Of a stretch of 64,000 nt of DNA, positions 10,176 through 19,199 are shown one piece after another. How positions within the stretch are numbered: the first letter of the stretch is position 1; every line of letters begins with the position of its first letter. The notes under the pieces were generated by a model. The model saw only the letters and a list, made by a program, of their open reading frames with translations. It ran no database searches and was not told the DNA's origin. Origin of the DNA: Morella rubra (Eukaryota > Streptophyta > Magnoliopsida > Fagales > Myricaceae); contig CM025851.1 in the NCBI GenBank assembly GCA_003952965.2, positions 15,054,099 through 15,118,098 on the forward strand. The letters are read 5' to 3'. A program made the translations under genes and the position numbers.

Positions 10176-12245
10176 ATAAGATCTGGCGGAAAGACCTTTT
10201 TATAATATTAATTTAAAAATAGTCTTTTAGTTTTTCAAACTACTGATCAATTATCATAGCCAATTTTCAGATTTTTATTAGATTATTAAAAAATTTCTTC
10301 AATTAATCTGTGATATAAATTTAAAAATTAACAAACTACGTCAATGTGATGATTTATATCATATATGTTATGTCAAATAAAAAATAAAATTAAAAAACTA
10401 AAACATAACAAATAAATAAAATTTAAAACGCAAAAAAAAAAAGTTGATAACTTGAAAAACAGAAATATATAAATAAACAGTTCAAAAATTTAAGACTTAA
10501 AAATAGAGAGAACAAAACTCCAGAGGCTCGCGGGGTGGGATGGCAATGAACCACCTACGAAACTCCAAGGGGGGTTTTGCCACCTTTCGCCTCTTTCTGG
10601 GGTTTCCACTCGAGAGTTCTCGACAAGATTTGAAGTGGCTTGCGGCCATTCCATGGAATGGGGTTGCCGCTGTAAGAAATATGCTCTAAAAATCATTTAT
10701 CTAAATAATTGTTATTTAGATGTCACGTGTTTATATTTATTTATTGTGTAATATGTTGTGACATAAGATGTTACACGGTTATTATTGAGTGATATTGTAG
10801 AAAAGTCATGCCAATGATTAATGAATCAAAGGCGGGAAGTATGACTTTTCGTTCCTTGTTCACTTGATGTTTTGTTCTAGACCGAGGTACATATTGATGT
10901 ACAATAAGTCTACACTCGTTGTGCCTCTATTTAATAGGATGATGGACTTCGTCATTGAGGTGGTGACCTTAAGCAAACGAGTGGTGTAATGTAAGAGTAC
11001 ATGCACTAAACAAGATCAAATATGAATACCTTATAGAATTGATCATTGATGTTGAGAAGGTATTCAACATAATTAGTTTATTGTATCCTTAGACCTGAGA
11101 GGTTTATATAGATCTATTTATTGTGTACTTTTGCCTTAACTGAGTCGTTTGGTGATGATTTTTTTAGGTCAAATATTCCAAATAACGTTGGATCTTGTAC
11201 ATAATAAGCGAGTTTGTATAAATGCTCAATAAGGAATCTACCAGTCTCTTGATGAGACAGTATATTCAATATATATGAGTTAGGGTTGGACTAGAAAAAG
11301 AATCCATGGCCAATGGTATTTTGTGAAAATATTTTTCGAAAATTAATATATATATATATATATTATATTTATTTGTGAAATTTTTTGGAAACAATTGATA
11401 GTCCAACGAGTTACAGATTTTGAATTGAGAATTATATGAGTTAGGGACTTAATCAATGATATGATTCTGGTCCTATTGACTCATGTGGAATATAGTACGG
11501 TGGAAGATAAATAAACGAATAATTGTTAGCAAAAGAGATTTCACAAATCAATCTCAAATTCTCGGGGGTGAATTGTAATATGTTGATGGACATGATTACA
11601 ATTAGTAGAAGTCCAAAATTCGGAATAAAAGAATATAAGGGAGTTAATGGAAAAAGAGTTTTTCCATGTGATCTTACGGCCGAAATCTAAAATCTCTAAC
11701 GATTTCATGCCTATCACAGCTAGGGTTTTCATATATAAAGATAGCTATGAGATAGTCTAACCTAATTGACTAATTGTTAGTTTGAGAGTTGGCCATCAGG
11801 ACTCAGAAAAAACCCTAAGATAGTTGTGAGTGTGGAGAGGAAAGGAGGCAGAACGCTTGGGCTGCTATTATGGAATTTCAGGATTGTGAGATCGATAAGA
11901 ATCTGAAGATTATCAAAGAATTTTCGAGATCTACAAAGAGGATTGGTAAGTTAATTTTCCGCAATCGTAACTTTCAGCCGCAAGCTAGTTCCCTTCATGG
12001 CTTCCACCCCACCAAGATTTGGTTAGAGCCCGATGAAGTCCAGACCCTCCAACCCACAAGATCAACTTGTCAAGGAGAAGAATAGGAGGTTTTTTCTTTT
12101 TTGCAATATGTTTTTTTTTAAAAAAAAAATTGCTCGTCTTTTTGTTTCCGTTTTTAAAAATTTGTTTCCAATTTATTTTTAAAATTTTGTGTTAATATTT
12201 TCGCGTGAAATAAAGTTAAAATCCGAGGACCAAAAGGTCTTTCAC
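10176..12245. mobile_element. Insertion of about 2 kb splitting the promoter; edges uncertain
   Basis: Compared with the parallel region at 18830-18960, sequence from about 10176 to 12245 is extra. Imperfect inverted ends are visible: GGCGGAAAGACCTTTT at 10183-10198 and AAAAGGTCTTTCACC at about 12231-12245. TGACGTC occurs just outside on both sides (about 10165 and 12259) and may be a remnant target duplication. The inside is AT-rich, apart from a GC-richer block at 10510-10670 plus 11977-12085 that is continuous once the solo LTR between them is removed. That block could be a captured sequence; I do not recognise it. Confidence 0.4.
10671..11976. mobile_element. Solo LTR with 5-bp target duplication GCCGC
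   Basis: The segment starts TGTAAGAAATATGCTC, ends CGTAACTTTCA (TG...CA), and is flanked by GCCGC at 10666-10670 and 11977-11981. At 1,306 bp with no internal coding region it has the form of a solo LTR left by recombination between the two LTRs of a retrotransposon. It is unrelated in sequence to the LTRs at 20945 and 50706. An (AT)n run lies at about 11349-11366. Confidence 0.75.
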
Positions 12246-12291
12246 CATGTCCATGTAGTTGACGTCATACATGCCCAGTTCCTCTATAGTT

Positions 12292-12299
12292 CGCTATAA
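12292..12299 (+). promoter_or_regulatory. TATA box of the small membrane-protein gene
   Basis: CTATAAATGCGGGGCAAGTTC matches a plant TATA box context. In the duplicated unit at 18940-18975 the corresponding CTATAAATTATACGAGGCAAGTTC keeps the TATA motif and the GCAAGTTC-CTGCATGAG stretch after it, which supports a promoter role. Transcription would start about 30 bases downstream, so the upstream ATG at 12259 cannot be the translation start. Confidence 0.6.
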
Positions 12300-12384
12300 A
12301 TGCGGGGCAAGTTCTTGCATGAGTCCCCGCGGATATAGTGTCAATATGAATCTGAAAGAAGTCCTTGTTTCTTTCTTCATATCT

Positions 12385-12840
12385 ATGTCCGAACTCTTGC
12401 CTAAATCGCCAGAACCACAACCAACTCCGTCACCACCTTCCCAAACCATCGACCTGGAATCACAGCGAGTACCGGCGTCGAGTGTTGCTCGGCAGGATGT
12501 TGAATGGCAGAAAATAATCATGGCGTTTTGTTTCGCGTCAGCCCTTTCGATAGCACTTCAATCTCTGCAGATTCAGTCTCCACTTCCACTATCTTGTCAT
12601 TTGCTTTCTATGCGCATCTTACTCACTTTCTCTGCTCTCTTTGTTGCCAAATTTGTTAGATCAAAGTTTCCCACCGTTGCCCGAGTGCTAGAACAAGTTG
12701 CAGTCTTCGTCGCTGCGGGTGGATTCTTCCTTGCCATAGCAATTCCCTTGCCACTGCATCTCAAGTTCGCCACTTGGGCTATATGTGCTATCTCATTTGC
12801 GGTATATCAGAATAAATGGAACGCAAGGACTCGGTCATAA
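12385..12840 (+). CDS. Small multi-pass membrane protein of unknown function
   Basis: The frame encodes 151 residues from MSELLPKSPEP. An in-frame ATG at 12346 would add 13 residues, and the one at 12259 lies upstream of the TATA box at 12292 and is rejected. A Pro/Ser-rich hydrophilic N terminus of about 40 residues is followed by about four hydrophobic helices (roughly residues 50-65, 75-95, 105-130 and 130-145) and a basic end KWNARTRS. There is no cleavable signal peptide, so it is probably an integral membrane protein with a cytosolic N terminus. It is uninterrupted, has its own TATA region and is the only apparently intact member of a locally duplicated family. A broken relative lies at 63851-64000 and promoter/3' relatives at 17.6-19.0 kb and 24.1-24.9 kb. 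I do not recognise the family and infer no function. Confidence 0.6.
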   Translation: MSELLPKSPEPQPTPSPPSQTIDLESQRVPASSVARQDVEWQKIIMAFCFASALSIALQSLQIQSPLPLSCHLLSMRILLTFSALFVAKFVRSKFPTVARVLEQVAVFVAAGGFFLAIAIPLPLHLKFATWAICAISFAVYQNKWNARTRS

Positions 12841-13439
12841 GATTAATTTCTTGTACTAGAGCAGTGCTACGATTAATTAGACCATCAAAATCTCATGTAT
12901 GATTATGTAACAGGCGATTATAGTAGTGATGTTAACGGTTTAAGTATCGGTGATATAGTTAATTTGAGGAGCAATCAAATTATTGTTTATTGGTGGCTCT
13001 AACCATACGGCACATTCTCCTGTTCGAGGTGTAAAACTGTATGTTGTGATGTGTTTCATTGTAATTCTGTTTGGAATAAATACATTTTTTAGTCTTAATA
13101 CTTTGCTAACCAAGCAATCACTTTTTGCAATATATTATTTTAGACACTTTTTACATTGTCGGTCAAATTATTTGTAATTTTAGATAGAAAATAATCTTTT
13201 TGCATGTGCAATTATAATTTTGTCTCTATATTTTATTGTAGGATTGTATTTTGTGCGAGGGTAAAATATTCCTTTCATAAAAAAAAAAATTCAATATCTG
13301 TCTAAAATAACAGAATTTTTATCTAAGGGTGTGTACCACAACAAAATTGTCCCAAAAGGTTTTTTTTTTGGGACGGATTAGATACGTCTCAATAACCCAT
13401 CGCAAAAGGGTTTTTAGACGAACTGCTTTTTTTCCCCTT
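12841..13439 (+). other. 3' flank of the membrane-protein gene, shared with 24330-24890
   Basis: GATTATGTAACAGGCGATT-TAGTAGTGATGTTA, the ATTGTTTATTGGTGG phrase and AAGCAATCACTTTTTG recur in order at 24336-24870. The 3' flank is therefore part of the duplicated unit. No gene is seen here; several AATAAA-like signals occur (for example near 13075). Confidence 0.5.
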
Positions 13440-13720
13440 AGCTTGCAAATGTGGGAGCGGACGTAGAAGAATCCCACTTCCCGCTTTTCCTTCTAAAGTA
13501 TCCGAGCAATAACCAGTTGATCCGAGCACTTATTGCAAACTTGGTAAATTTCAACGGCCTCGTAGCGCGCGGATATCCGATTGCCAATCCGTACAGGTCT
13601 TCCATCCGCTCCCGCCGGTTCTTCTCAAATATTGATCTACTTTTTCACTTGTCTGACTTTTCCGTTCATTGGCATCCAATTTTTTTTGTTTTCCTTAGCA
13701 ATTGGCATCCAATTACTAAT
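13440..13720. repeat. Dispersed repeat with GGATATCCG motifs, shared with 41755-41940
   Basis: GCTTGCAAATG...GCGGA-GTAGAAG, GCGGATATCCGA-TGCCAATCCG, TCTTCCATCCGCTCCCGC and CTTGTCTGACTTTTCC are found in the same order at 41762-41930, where about 75 internal bases are missing. It looks like promoter-type DNA of the duplicated unit family. Small open frames here are not convincing genes. Confidence 0.55.
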
Positions 13721-14290
13721 CAAGAAACAGTACTTGATGAAACTCCCCACCTTATGGCCACGGGAAATAGAAAATGCCAAAATGGAACATTTCCAGCTAC
13801 TGCAGTGCACTAGGGGAGTAGAGAAGTAGTCAAGAAGAAGTTTTCCATGGAACTTGTTGATCTGTATGTGCAAGTTACAGGACAGTAACTTGCACAGAAC
13901 GTGCCAAACTTGTGCTACTCTTGTTTTTGCTTCTCTGGCCCTCTTTCATTCGGGGTTCCCGATCTCTTTGGAATCTTCATGGGAAGTTTCCCTTTTCCAC
14001 AAACAATCTGTTGCTCCAAGAAGAGGCTTCATCCAGCAAAACTTCTAAAAAGGGCATAGATATACGCCCGAGTATCCGGAAATCCAATCCGATAACTACA
14101 CTTCCACTTTATAAATTACCTTTGGACTCGTAAGGAATATTCGAAGTCCCGATCTAAAGGGGTCATGGGTTCTATCCATACTTATTGGGTACTTATATTA
14201 CAATATATCTATTCCATCTAAAAATAGTATTCTCATGTATTGTGCCCTCATGATTGTGACTTCATATATGTCATTTTAATGTGGATGTCT
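13721..14290. other. No gene recognised
   Basis: Two overlapping open frames at 13854-14133 have no recognisable motif and differ only by frame. The segment also contains ATCCGAT/ATCCGG motifs like those of the neighbouring repeats. I see nothing else. Confidence 0.25.
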
Positions 14291-15440
14291 ATTTTTTTTT
14301 TAGGCAACTAAAATATTATATTAATATTTGAGAATAATAAAGCAAGTACAGAACAAAAAATAGGCTAGAAGGCCAGCGAAAAAACCTAACAGACCCAAAG
14401 ACACTATAATATGCAGGATCAAAAGATTCAGTTGCCAATTCGGACGCAACTGTTGGAACCACCAACAGCCACAAGGGTCGTAATACAAACACCAAGACCA
14501 CAAACTAGCCACAAGGGCCGAAACACAATACAATTCAACTGCAAGGGTGGGACGCAAGATAAATTGGTTGCAAGGACCAGCATACAATACAAACACAAAA
14601 CTGGCCACAAGAGCCAATACAAACACAAACCGGCCACAAGGACTAGGACAAACACGACCACCACTTAAGGTGATGACGGCTTTCACTGGAGGAAGGACAA
14701 TTGGAGCGCAATCCGACTCCTTTGGGATAATCTTCATGCAATGACTAGCTGCACAAGGGGGAGGAGGAAAAGGGACAGCTTCGGGCAGCACAAAACAACG
14801 GCGTCTAGGAGACCCACTGGAGAAAAACGACCGAAACTTTCCTCAAGATGGGAGGAGGCTGCAAGAGTGGCATAAGGGCCTAAAGGACAGACCAGGGGAG
14901 GTAGGGAGCAAAAATGCCGTGCGTGGCCTCCACGCGTCAGCAAGGAGAAGATAGACCGAGGGAGAGAAGGCCACTTAGGGATGCTGAACACGGTTGGGCA
15001 GGTCAAATCCTCCCAAAATCGCTCAAAACGGCCAAGATAGTGGCCAATGTGATTGAACACGTGAGATTCATGCACGTGCGTAAGGGCTCATGTGCCAACT
15101 AGTTGCTGCCGCTCTTGGCCAGATTTGGACGCCTGGAGGAGGAGAAGCCCACCATGGAGGCCGTTCACACTGAAGACCACCGGAAAGGCCGGGATCTAAC
15201 TTCCATTGAATCTAAAAAAAGGGCCTAAAAACATATTGGAAAAGCACTAAAAGGACAAACTTTGACCACTAGAGTCATGGCCGGAGGAGAGGAGAGTGAG
15301 GGGAGGACTCGAAGCTCCTCTATTGACGGAGAAAATAGAGGGGGGGATTGTTTCAGACAAAGGGGATAGGGCTGGAGATTCTAGAGAGAAGGGAGAGTCT
15401 CTCTCTAGAACTGTTTGAGATCTTCCTACAGTTTTTTATT
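14291..15440 (-). mobile_element. Retroelement remnant with poly-A tail (LINE-like), minus strand
   Basis: Read on the minus strand the segment ends ...TTAATATAATATTTTAGTTGCCTAAAAAAAA at 14293-14325, a typical 3' tail of plant LINE-type elements, and starts near 15430 with a CT-rich leader like LINE 5' untranslated regions. No endonuclease or reverse transcriptase motif is present, so it is an internally deleted copy or a non-autonomous derivative of about 1.1 kb. The minus-strand open frames at 14321-15075 are low in recognisable motifs. No target duplication was identified. Confidence 0.45.
14455..14655. repeat. Degenerate tandem repeat CCACAAGGRCC...ACACAATACAA
   Basis: Within the retroelement remnant, variants of GCCACAAGGGYC followed by AATACAAACAC occur about five times with spacing of roughly 25-60 bases. 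The units are diverged and unequal in length. Confidence 0.5.
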
Positions 15441-15454
15441 GTAACAGAGGGCTT

Positions 15455-15655
15455 TTTTATTTAGTGCACCAACTAGAATTTCCAAAAAAAAAACGCCTCC
15501 TTTTGACTGAAATTGAACATCTGATAATTCTCTTTAGGTAGAAGCTTAAAAGAGATTGAAAATTAACCCCCAAATTTATTTGGTGCACCAACTAGAATTC
15601 TAAGAAAAAAGGCCTCCTTTTGACTGTAAATATCTGAAAATTAACCCTTGCATTT
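15455..15655. repeat. Local tandem duplication of about 105 bp
   Basis: TTTATTTAGTGCACCAACTAGAATTTC...CGCCTCCTTTTGACTG at about 15459-15510 recurs as TTTATTTGGTGCACCAACTAGAATTCT...GGCCTCCTTTTGACTG at about 15577-15627. The first copy abuts the 5' end of the retroelement remnant. Confidence 0.7.
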
Positions 15656-16177
15656 GACCTGATTCATCTTAACAATATTATAAGTATTTCTGTTAAGAGT
15701 TCAAAATAATTATTAGGAAGGGGAATGTTTAAAAGACATTCCAAATGGTTGCATGCATGCCCATGGATCAAAAGCAAATTAATGTACTGTTTTTTTTCTA
15801 AGCCAAATTAATATAATACTTAAGTATATACAAATGGTATGCCATTCTGAGACCGACTAGCTAGCAATAATATTCTCATTCTCAAAGAGCCTTTATTGTT
15901 CCCACAATGTGATATTGATATAGTTTATCTTTTCCCTTAACTTCCTTGTGGAATGTGAATGTGTGAATGTGCAAATCCGATATCCATTACAAATCCGATA
16001 AAACATCGGATCGCTTCTCTGTACTTTCTAATCCATTAGACAAGTAGCGGATATCCGACGACTTTGTGCCCTTCGATTGGCATATGTAATTGGATAACTC
16101 AAGTCAAGCACAGCCACGTTTGTTGTGGGGGTTTTATGTTATTGAATACCCACGTTTCGCTTTAGGGTTTTTTTCTA
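15656..16177. other. Intergenic sequence with GGATATCCGACGA motif
   Basis: No gene. AAATCCGATATCC, AACATCGGATCG and GCGGATATCCGACGAC at about 15975-16065 are of the same style as the promoter-like repeats at 9.9, 13.5, 17.7 and 41.8 kb. Confidence 0.3.
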
Positions 16178-16222
16178 AACAGCCCAGCTTCAACCACGTT
16201 GTTTCGTTGAAGCTCGGCTGTT
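16178..16222. other. Hairpin: 17-bp stem, 11-base loop
   Basis: AACAGCCCAGCTTCAAC at 16178-16194 pairs with GTTGAAGCTCGGCTGTT at 16206-16222 with one mismatch, loop CACGTTGTTTC. It is an isolated perfect-looking stem in otherwise unremarkable sequence. There is no evidence for a functional RNA beyond the fold, and the stem is shorter than a normal plant microRNA duplex plus flanks. Confidence 0.5.
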
Positions 16223-17595
16223 TTAAATTTTTTTCCTCCCCGAATCTCGATCCCTCTCTCTCTTGTCTCTCTTTCACACACACCCTTAACTGCCCACCGT
16301 TACCGCTATTACTAGCAGTGGCCACGATTGAAGTCTTCGAGAAGCGGAATGTCAAAAAAATTTACAACTAAACATCAAAATCTCAAAAAATTCAATACTA
16401 CCTCTAACACATTTTTCATACAAACTCCAATACCTTTTAAAATATATACCATCAAATTATTCTGCAAGTTTATCAGTCAACATTTCTAGAAAATAATATA
16501 AATGTTTACTACAGATTGAAATTAGCAACTAAAAAAGGGAAAAAAATTGAGATCGAAAGAGATTTGAAGTTAAAAAAAGAGAGAATGAACTTACATAAAC
16601 CGAAAAAACGTAAAAAAAAAAAAAAAGAAATAAATAACAAAATAGAAACAAAAACAATTTTTAGGTCATAAAATAAATTGCATCTCTTGGTGAAATTTTA
16701 ATTTCATAAAAAAAAAAAAAGTTAAATTGAGAGAAATAAATAACAAAATAGAAACAAAAACAGATTTTTAGGTATAAAATAAATTGCATCTCTTGGTGAA
16801 ATTTTAATTTCATTAGCATTTGTTGTTATTTTAAAAGATACTTTAATTCATTTTTATTTTTTGTCATTTTGAAGGGTATGATTTTTAAAGCATTAAATTT
16901 GTCTCATTTATTTTGAAGGATAAATGGTATTTAAATGGGTAAAAAAGGGATAGTATTTTTGGCCTTGCAAAAGAGATTTTTTCAAAATATTTGGGGGCAA
17001 AATGATATTTGAAGGTGTAAACTTGGGATGAGATAATTTAAAAATGTTTTAAAAAAAAAAAATTTCAAAATTTTTGGGGTGGAAGGGGTCCGCCCTTGAT
17101 TACTAGTACCGGTAGGCACTGGTGTTGGTACCCATTTAGAAGACAGAGACATGAGCGGTGCAAGTACCGGTGGAGGCAGAAACCGTCATCAGTACTACCC
17201 AGACACAGCCTTGGCCCACCAAGAGGTGGGGGAAGGGGGAACCTCCTCTCTCTTGCAGGATTTCCTTCTCCATTCTTTTCTTCTTTTCAAGTTTTAAGTG
17301 CTTTATTTTATGTTTAATAATATCCCTACTACAGTTGAGTTATTGGTGAAGATTCCTCTCAACTTCGGCAACTACGTCCCTCTCTCGCCTAAGTACAGAG
17401 CATTATAGCAAAATTAACAACATGAAAGTCTACTCTAAGTACGGAAATTTCATGCAGGTTTATTTTACATACGAGTCCATAGCATTGGTCTTGAAATCAA
17501 AATTTAGAAAGCATGAGTCTGAAAAGCAAATTCACTAAAAATAAAAATATATTACTAACAATTTTTTTCTTTTTCTTTTGGTTTTTCATTGACAT
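16223..17595. other. Intergenic sequence with a tandem duplication at 16625-16815
   Basis: GAAATAAATAACAAAATAG-AAACAAAAACA...TTGCATCTCTTGGTGAAATTTTAATTTCAT occurs twice in tandem (about 16625-16710 and 16733-16813). At 17096-17320 several overlapping frames are open in GC-richer sequence containing two GTACCGGT palindromes, but no family is recognisable. It could be a gene scrap. Confidence 0.45.
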
Positions 17596-19032
17596 TGTGT
17601 TTTGAGAAAATCAAAACACGTATTAATGAATGTTTGTAGGCTGTCTTGAGGGGTCCTTTATGTGGGTCATAGTGCCAACATCATGATCACTGCGTACAGG
17701 AATAAATAACCCGAAAGTCGTCGCTAATTGTAATATCCGACGACCTTTTTATTTTGCAGTTTGCACTTTGGAATAAAATAGCGCTATAGGAAGACACACG
17801 GTAGGGCTGTTCATAGGTTGGATCGGGTCCGTACGGATTAGTTGTTTGTTAGTCCATTCAACCCGACATAACTGTTGATTAAACTCGACCGAATCCGACC
17901 CATATGGATCGGGTTGTGTCTCTTCCCCTTTCTTTTCTTTTTGGAATCTTGTATATGGATCCTTGCGAAGATGAGATTTTGCGTGATCTACCCTTATAGA
18001 AATAGAGAATAAAACTACCATCAATATTCTCTTTCTTGCATTCTCTAAAATTGTCTTGTTTCTAGATCTCTATCAGCTTGGTCATAATGTCGCATAGTAT
18101 GCAATTTATCACACTGTAATCCATTGCTAGATAAAGGTGAAACAATATAAACAACTCCATACAACTTGTAAGGTATGACATATAAAGTATAAGAAAAGGA
18201 CATGAATCAAACATCTGACCGAGGCTAATGGGAATTGTGTTTGTCTATGTTGGTTTCCCTCTGCTTGTCTATGTCAAAGAACCCAGCAGAGAAAAATCAA
18301 ATGAAGGGACTAACTAGAATTGTGCAAGTAAATACAAATTTTTAAGGAAAAAAATAATGCAAATGCCTTGCCCTATCAGATTTACACATCTTTGCTCTTC
18401 ATAACCCTCAGAAGAAATAATAATGAGCAAAAAGCAGAAACTATCTTAAATTTTCATCTTTTAGTAGAAATAATAATGAGCAAAAAGTTATCCTATTGCT
18501 AGGGAACTATAATCATGATCAAAAGCTGTAAAAAAAAAAATAAACAAAATACATTAGTTGATACATCTTTACAAACCTTTTTTTAATCTGAATAGCTGAT
18601 CTAGTAAAAGACATGCCGCCATCATAAAAAAACAGAACATGCAAAAAAGAAAAAGAAAAAAAATCGATAAAAGTAGCTGTAGTCAATGCATGCCACTATT
18701 ACCCGGCCGAAGTCCGTAACTAATTATCCGACAACCTTTAGTTGGACTCTTCCCAAAAACATAATAATTATAATTTGGACTCTTTGAGAATCCGTCCGTC
18801 TTTTTGCCTTTCTGGAAGAGTGACGCTATATGCAGGGGCCTACGGGCTATGGCGTGTACGTCGTTGTCTAGAAGGAGGGATATGCTAACATATAGTTTTA
18901 TGATTTGCTTTCTAATTACTTGTCATATATGCCCTCGTTTCCTCTTTTCCCTATAAATTATACGAGGCAAGTTCCTGCATGAGACTGCACTGTAATCTCA
19001 GTATGCGTCTAAAAAAAAGTCCTTGTTTCCAG
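17596..19032 (+). repeat. Promoter-type region of the duplicated unit, copies 2 and 3
   Basis: 17600-17760 and 18700-18860 each resemble the region at 9880-10175 (AAAATCAAAACACGT, CAGGAATAAATA, ATCCGACGACC, CTTTCTGGAAGAGTG). 18920-19032 resembles 12255-12375, including a TATA box CTATAAATTATA at about 18951, GGCAAGTTCCTGCATGAG and AAAGTCCTTGTTTC. The coding part that should follow is replaced by an hAT at 19033, and no equivalent of the membrane-protein frame is found on the far side at 24124, so this gene copy is lost. Unlike copy 1, the promoter is not split by the 2-kb insertion. Confidence 0.6.
17800..17925. mobile_element. Short hAT-type MITE fragment
   Basis: TAGGGCTGTTCAT-GGTTGGATCGGGT and the following run of CCCGA/TCGGGT motifs are characteristic of small non-autonomous hAT elements. 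Only one end is recognisable. Confidence 0.4.
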
Positions 19033-19199
19033 GTAACGGCAGAACCAGGAATCCAATCAAAGGAGGTCAAATTCTTAAGAAAAAATGATAAAAACAAAAT
19101 TTAATACGTAATGCAAAAAAATATCTTAGAGTTAAAATATCAAAAATTAAGGACTAAAAACACTAAAAATATTGAAATACACATACCGTACTATCTGAT

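Noticed and set aside
12259..12384. Longer start of the membrane-protein frame at ATG 12259 (193 residues)
   Set aside because: The ATG lies upstream of a good TATA box at 12292 that is conserved in the duplicated unit at 18951, so it would not be in the transcript.
14321..14791. 156-residue hydrophobic minus-strand frame as a membrane protein
   Set aside because: It is the reverse of the CCACAAGG tandem array in a retroelement remnant; the apparent hydrophobicity comes from the repeated TTGTGG/TATTG units.
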